Of a stretch of DNA of 10,694 bases, positions 7,745 to 10,694 are shown one piece after another. The stretch's first letter is position 1. Each line of letters starts with the position of its first letter. The DNA is from Bacteroidota bacterium (GTDB lineage Bacteria > Bacteroidota > Bacteroidia > Chitinophagales > Chitinophagaceae), in contig JAEVYV010000317.1 of the NCBI GenBank assembly GCA_023392575.1, positions 1 to 10,694 on the forward strand, written 5' to 3'. Under the pieces are notes generated by a model that saw only the letters and a list, made by a program, of their open reading frames with translations, was not told where the DNA came from and ran no database searches. Made by a program: the position numbers and the translations under genes.

Positions 7745-9523
7745 TCAGAAATAACTGGCAAAACCCAAATGCAGTCTGGATTGCCGGAGGTTGAATTCCG
7801 TATCGTTTCGCCTGCCCAGGGCCCAGGCCAGATTGATAATGCCGGCCTTTGTTTCAAAAGAAAGGCCCAGACCAGTGCCCAGGTAAGTATGGTTGGGATT
7901 GGCTTCCTGTTGATGCTTTCCGTAGCCGCCATCTAAAAAGGCAAAAAAAGCCGAATTAAGCCCAATCAGGTAGCGGTACTCCAAAGTACCCACAGCGTAT
8001 TGCGATACAAACTGGCTTTCCTCATCAAAACCCCGAAGCAGTTTATAGCCGCCGATCTGAAACAACTCGTTCCGAAAATAATTGGGGCTTTGGTAAATAC
8101 CGGCTTGCAGTCCCAGTTTAACCGTGCTTTGTCGCCCCAGGGGAAAAAACCGCGCCGCGGAGGTGGTGACCCGAAATTGATACGCCTTTAGCTTGACAGT
8201 ATCGTAGAGCTGCCCAAACTTAAAAGAAGGATCGGAGGGGTCTTTCAGCTCCAGCACCTGCTGGTTTTTTTTCAGGTTTTTAGTTCCGGCCGCTGCCGTG
8301 ATCACCCATTCGCTTCCTTTCTTGGGATTCAAGCGGTAATCAGTGTTGTTGTCATTGAAAGAAACACCCAGATTGACTGAACTAACATCGGCCTCCTGCG
8401 GCAACTGCCTGGTTTGAAGTACCCGGGCGGTATTTACCCCGTTGACAATGGTTTGCCGGCGCTGCAAAAACAAAGAACCTGTTTTTCGTTCGCTCATGCG
8501 ATAGAAGGTTCCCAAATTCATATTTACATTGAGAAAAGTGCTGTCCCGTTTATACATATCCAGCGAAAAATTCAATCCAAACGGCGACTTGAATAGATAG
8601 GGCTGTTCAAAAAGCAGGTTCAAGCGTGGTGAACTTTGCTGCAACTGCTGCCACAACAGGCCAATGGTTTCGCCTCCGCCCAGGGCATTGCGCAACAAAA
8701 TATTGGCGTCTACCGTGAGCTGCAGTTTTTTTGCTGCCCCGGCCGTGCTGTTAGGCAAAAAGCCGATCAGCGCATTGATCTGGCTGCTTCTTTTAGGTTT
8801 TAAATAAAGATTGAGCACCGAGCCGGTTCCCAGCAGGTCCAGGTTGGAGGGTCGCTCTTCCTGCAAAAAACTAAGTTCCCGCAACTTTTTTGATATCCCA
8901 TTCAGCTTTTTCTTATTATAAGGGCTTCCGAGATCAATATCCAAGTAGCGCTGCAAATACGCATTACTCAGTTTCACCTCGCCAATAATCCGGATGCTAT
9001 CGATTTTATACAAGGGTCCTTTCTCAATCTTTAAAAAAGCAGCCAGTTTTTCCTTATCCAGCTCAATGCTGTCCAGAAACACTTTTCCAAAGGGGTGACC
9101 ATTTTCCTCCAAATGATCCAGTATCCTTCGCTGCCAGGCCTGCAGCGTGGGAAAATCCACGGTGGCGCCGGGGAGTTTTTCGTTCCAGTGAATCGCCGCC
9201 AGCAGGGCGGCATGCCGGGGGTCGGTACGAATCTTTGCCCATTTGTACTGCTCTCCCAAAAACAGGTAGACTTTTGCCTGCGCTGAATCCAGTTGCAGAC
9301 TGTCCACCGAAGCGGTGATATAGCCCTTGTTTTGCAAAAGGGAGGGGAGCCCGGCAAGATAAAGGGCGGCCTCGCTGCGGCCGGGGAAAACTGTTTGCAC
9401 CCCGGTTTTTTGCTGCAACAGCAACGAATCTTCGCCCAGGTACTGCACGCGGTAGGATTGGGCAAAACTACTCCATTGTGTTAAAAGAAAAAATACAGAA
9501 AACAGTTGTTTTAGTTTTGCCAT
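7745..9523 (-). CDS. Omp85/TamA-like outer-membrane beta-barrel protein with POTRA-like repeats
   Basis: The 592-residue protein has a signal peptide (about 1-22, ending SSFAQ). The periplasmic region to about 245 has POTRA-like features: LLQNKGYITASVDSLQL at 62-78, a second unit around LEENGHPFGKVFLDS at 138-152, and IDSIRIIGEVKLSNAYL at 174-190 leading to a third. A beta-barrel follows, with alternating aromatic and polar strands, LNPKKGSEW at 398-406, and GGYKLLRGFDEES at 491-503, whose RGF triplet matches the (V/L)RG(F/Y) loop-6 motif of Omp85 proteins. It ends in an aromatic residue (SYF), as outer-membrane barrels do. Omp85 members insert or transport proteins or lipids across the outer membrane. 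It is shorter than BamA (about 800 residues) and closer to TamA or smaller relatives, so it is unlikely to be the essential BamA. The substrate is unknown. It is first in a unit with DUF4271 and hemD and is divergent from hemW. Confidence 0.85.
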   Translation of the reverse strand: MAKLKQLFSVFFLLTQWSSFAQSYRVQYLGEDSLLLQQKTGVQTVFPGRSEAALYLAGLPSLLQNKGYITASVDSLQLDSAQAKVYLFLGEQYKWAKIRTDPRHAALLAAIHWNEKLPGATVDFPTLQAWQRRILDHLEENGHPFGKVFLDSIELDKEKLAAFLKIEKGPLYKIDSIRIIGEVKLSNAYLQRYLDIDLGSPYNKKKLNGISKKLRELSFLQEERPSNLDLLGTGSVLNLYLKPKRSSQINALIGFLPNSTAGAAKKLQLTVDANILLRNALGGGETIGLLWQQLQQSSPRLNLLFEQPYLFKSPFGLNFSLDMYKRDSTFLNVNMNLGTFYRMSERKTGSLFLQRRQTIVNGVNTARVLQTRQLPQEADVSSVNLGVSFNDNNTDYRLNPKKGSEWVITAAAGTKNLKKNQQVLELKDPSDPSFKFGQLYDTVKLKAYQFRVTTSAARFFPLGRQSTVKLGLQAGIYQSPNYFRNELFQIGGYKLLRGFDEESQFVSQYAVGTLEYRYLIGLNSAFFAFLDGGYGKHQQEANPNHTYLGTGLGLSFETKAGIINLAWALGRRNDTEFNLRQSRLHLGFASYF

Positions 9524-9532
9524 TGGATAAAG

Positions 9533-9560
9533 AGATGGTCGTTGACTGATGACGGGTGAC
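9533..9560 (-). repeat. Degenerate heptamer repeat, four units (RYCANCN), in the Omp85/hemW divergent gap
   Basis: On the minus strand four adjacent 7-base units read GTCACCC, GTCATCA, GTCAACG and ACCATCT. On the plus strand this appears as TGAC recurring exactly every 7 bases at 9543, 9550 and 9557. All four units have CA at positions 3-4 and C at position 6. The last two match 12 of 14 bases with 5809-5822. The tract lies 10 bases upstream of the Omp85-like ATG, so it would fall in that gene's leader or promoter region. The remainder of this 173-base divergent gap (9561-9696) shows no clear TAnnTTTG element on either strand. Confidence 0.45.
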
Positions 9561-9696
9561 AGTGGTTTTTGATTTATACTGTTTCACCTTCCTTCATCTT
9601 ACTTAAAGAAAGAGGTGATTTATAAGAAACAATCATCTCCGCCAACTATTATCAAACATCTATGTTTCTTTAACAAACGCCGAAAAGATAACAAAA

Positions 9697-10694
9697 TTGG
9701 CAGGAATTTATTTACATATCCCTTTTTGCAAACAGGCCTGCGCCTACTGCAATTTTCATTTTACCACGTCGCTGCGCTACAAAGATGATTTTGTTCAGGC
9801 ACTGGGCAAGGAAATAGCGCTTGAAAAAGATTACCTGGGTGGCCAAGCCGTTGAAACCGTTTATTTCGGCGGCGGCACGCCGAGTTTATTGTCCATTGAG
9901 GATTGCCAATTGTTGATGGATCGGATCCGGCAAAATTTTCCGGTAGCTTCGAATGCCGAAATTACGCTGGAAGCCAATCCCGATGATATTACCAAAGAAA
10001 AGCTCCGGGGCTGGAAAGAGGCCGGCATCAACCGGTTGAGCATGGGTGTGCAATCGTTTTTTGAGGAAGAATTAAAATGGATGAACCGGGCCCACAATGC
10101 ACATCAGGCCCTCAACGGTTTGCGGTTGGCGCTAAGCGAGTTTGATAATATTACCATGGATCTTATTTATGGCTCGCCCCTGTTGACCGATGAGATGTGG
10201 AAGCAAAATGTGGAGACGGCTACGGGCCTGGGCATTCCGCACCTTTCCTGCTATGCCCTGACGGTTGAAGAAAAAACGCCTTTGTTTCAATTGATCCAAA
10301 GGCACCAAACAAAAAATGTAGATGAAGAGAAACAGGCCAGGCAGTTTTTATTGCTGATGCAGTGGCTGAAAGAAAAAGGTTATGAGCATTACGAAGTTTC
10401 AAATTTTGCAAAGCAGGGCTGGCGAAGCCGCCACAACTCTTCGTACTGGAAGGGTGAAAAATATTTAGGACTGGGCCCTTCGGCGCATTCGTACAATGGC
10501 GTGGAACGAAGATGGAATGTGGCCAACAACAATGTTTATATAAAAAGCATCAACGAAGGCTTGTCCAAAAGAGAAAGCGAAATTCTTTCTTCTAAAGAAA
10601 GATTGAATGAAAGCATCATGATCTCCCTGCGCACCAGGGAAGGACTGGATTTAAAAAGAATGGCCGGGGAGTTTGGCCTGACTGAAAGCAGAAG
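9697..10694 (+). CDS. hemW: HemW, radical-SAM haem chaperone (C-terminus off window)
   Basis: The frame is open from a stop at 9616-9618 to the right edge. From TTG at 9697 it gives 332 complete codons that begin AGIYLHIPFCKQACAYCNF after the initiator. The radical-SAM cluster motif is Cys11, Cys15, Cys18 (CX3CX2C). Position 20 is Phe, not the fourth Cys of HemN, which points to HemW rather than coproporphyrinogen dehydrogenase. Other family marks are YFGGGTPS at 56-63, EANPDD at 92-97, RLSMGVQSF at 113-121, MDLIYGSP at 154-161, SCYALTVEEKTPL at 184-196, YEVSNFA at 232-238 and HNSSYW followed by LGLGPSAHSY at 246-266. HemW binds haem and an iron-sulphur cluster and delivers haem to target proteins; older annotations call it oxygen-independent coproporphyrinogen III oxidase. 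No in-frame ATG precedes the cluster; the first is at 9916, far inside the domain. Family length is about 375-380, so some 45 residues are missing. Confidence 0.92.
   Translation, partial: MAGIYLHIPFCKQACAYCNFHFTTSLRYKDDFVQALGKEIALEKDYLGGQAVETVYFGGGTPSLLSIEDCQLLMDRIRQNFPVASNAEITLEANPDDITKEKLRGWKEAGINRLSMGVQSFFEEELKWMNRAHNAHQALNGLRLALSEFDNITMDLIYGSPLLTDEMWKQNVETATGLGIPHLSCYALTVEEKTPLFQLIQRHQTKNVDEEKQARQFLLLMQWLKEKGYEHYEVSNFAKQGWRSRHNSSYWKGEKYLGLGPSAHSYNGVERRWNVANNNVYIKSINEGLSKRESEILSSKERLNESIMISLRTREGLDLKRMAGEFGLTESR

Noticed and set aside
7714..7932. A 73-codon upstream extension of the DUF4271 frame
   Set aside because: It overlaps the 3' end of the Omp85-like gene, reads as out-of-frame sequence of that gene, and would hide the signal-like N-terminus beginning at 7713.
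9661..9668. TATGTTTC as a possible -7 element for hemW
   Set aside because: It misses the final G of TAnnTTTG and has no TTG 17-23 bases upstream, so it is too weak to list.
9861..10411. Two minus-strand frames inside the hemW region
   Set aside because: They are antisense to hemW, whose plus-strand frame carries all the conserved radical-SAM motifs.

Overview
The window looks like chromosomal DNA of a member of the Bacteroidota, probably the class Chitinophagia / family Chitinophagaceae. This rests on a gldK-gldL-gldM gene run (type IX secretion and gliding core), a DUF4271 membrane protein next to a Bacteroidota-type uroporphyrinogen-III synthase, A/T-rich leaders without clear Shine-Dalgarno sequences, and several upstream matches to the Bacteroidota -7 promoter element TAnnTTTG. 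The genus cannot be set from this sequence alone. No phage, insertion sequence, CRISPR, tRNA or rRNA was seen. Genes cover most of the window, and no gene-free stretch is longer than about 210 bases.

Layout. Positions 1-3522 (minus strand) hold gldK, gldL and gldM in that order of transcription; gldM runs off the left edge. They encode an outer-membrane lipoprotein of the FGE-sulfatase fold (GldK) and the proton-driven inner-membrane motor (GldL/GldM). A candidate promoter lies just before gldK. Positions 3681-5720 (minus) encode a DUF255/YyaL-family protein, a thioredoxin-like domain fused to an alpha/alpha barrel. Its candidate -7 element sits only four bases before the ATG. The 210-base gap 5721-5930 holds that promoter element, a degenerate heptamer repeat and a strong intrinsic terminator for the gene to its right.

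Positions 5931-9523 (minus) look like one three-gene transcription unit. It encodes an Omp85/TamA-like outer-membrane barrel protein, a DUF4271 polytopic membrane protein, and a HemD-type uroporphyrinogen-III synthase, and it ends at the terminator at 5885-5911. Divergently, from 9697 to the right edge on the plus strand, lies hemW, a radical-SAM haem chaperone. It appears to start at a TTG codon and is cut by the window edge.

Functional picture. The left part is the secretion/gliding machine. The right part combines envelope biogenesis (Omp85-like, DUF4271) with tetrapyrrole metabolism (HemD, HemW). Most genes are ordinary for this phylum. The less ordinary observations are the shared heptamer repeat in two intergenic regions, the possibly leaderless DUF255 gene, the non-ATG start of hemW, and the Omp85-DUF4271-HemD gene set.
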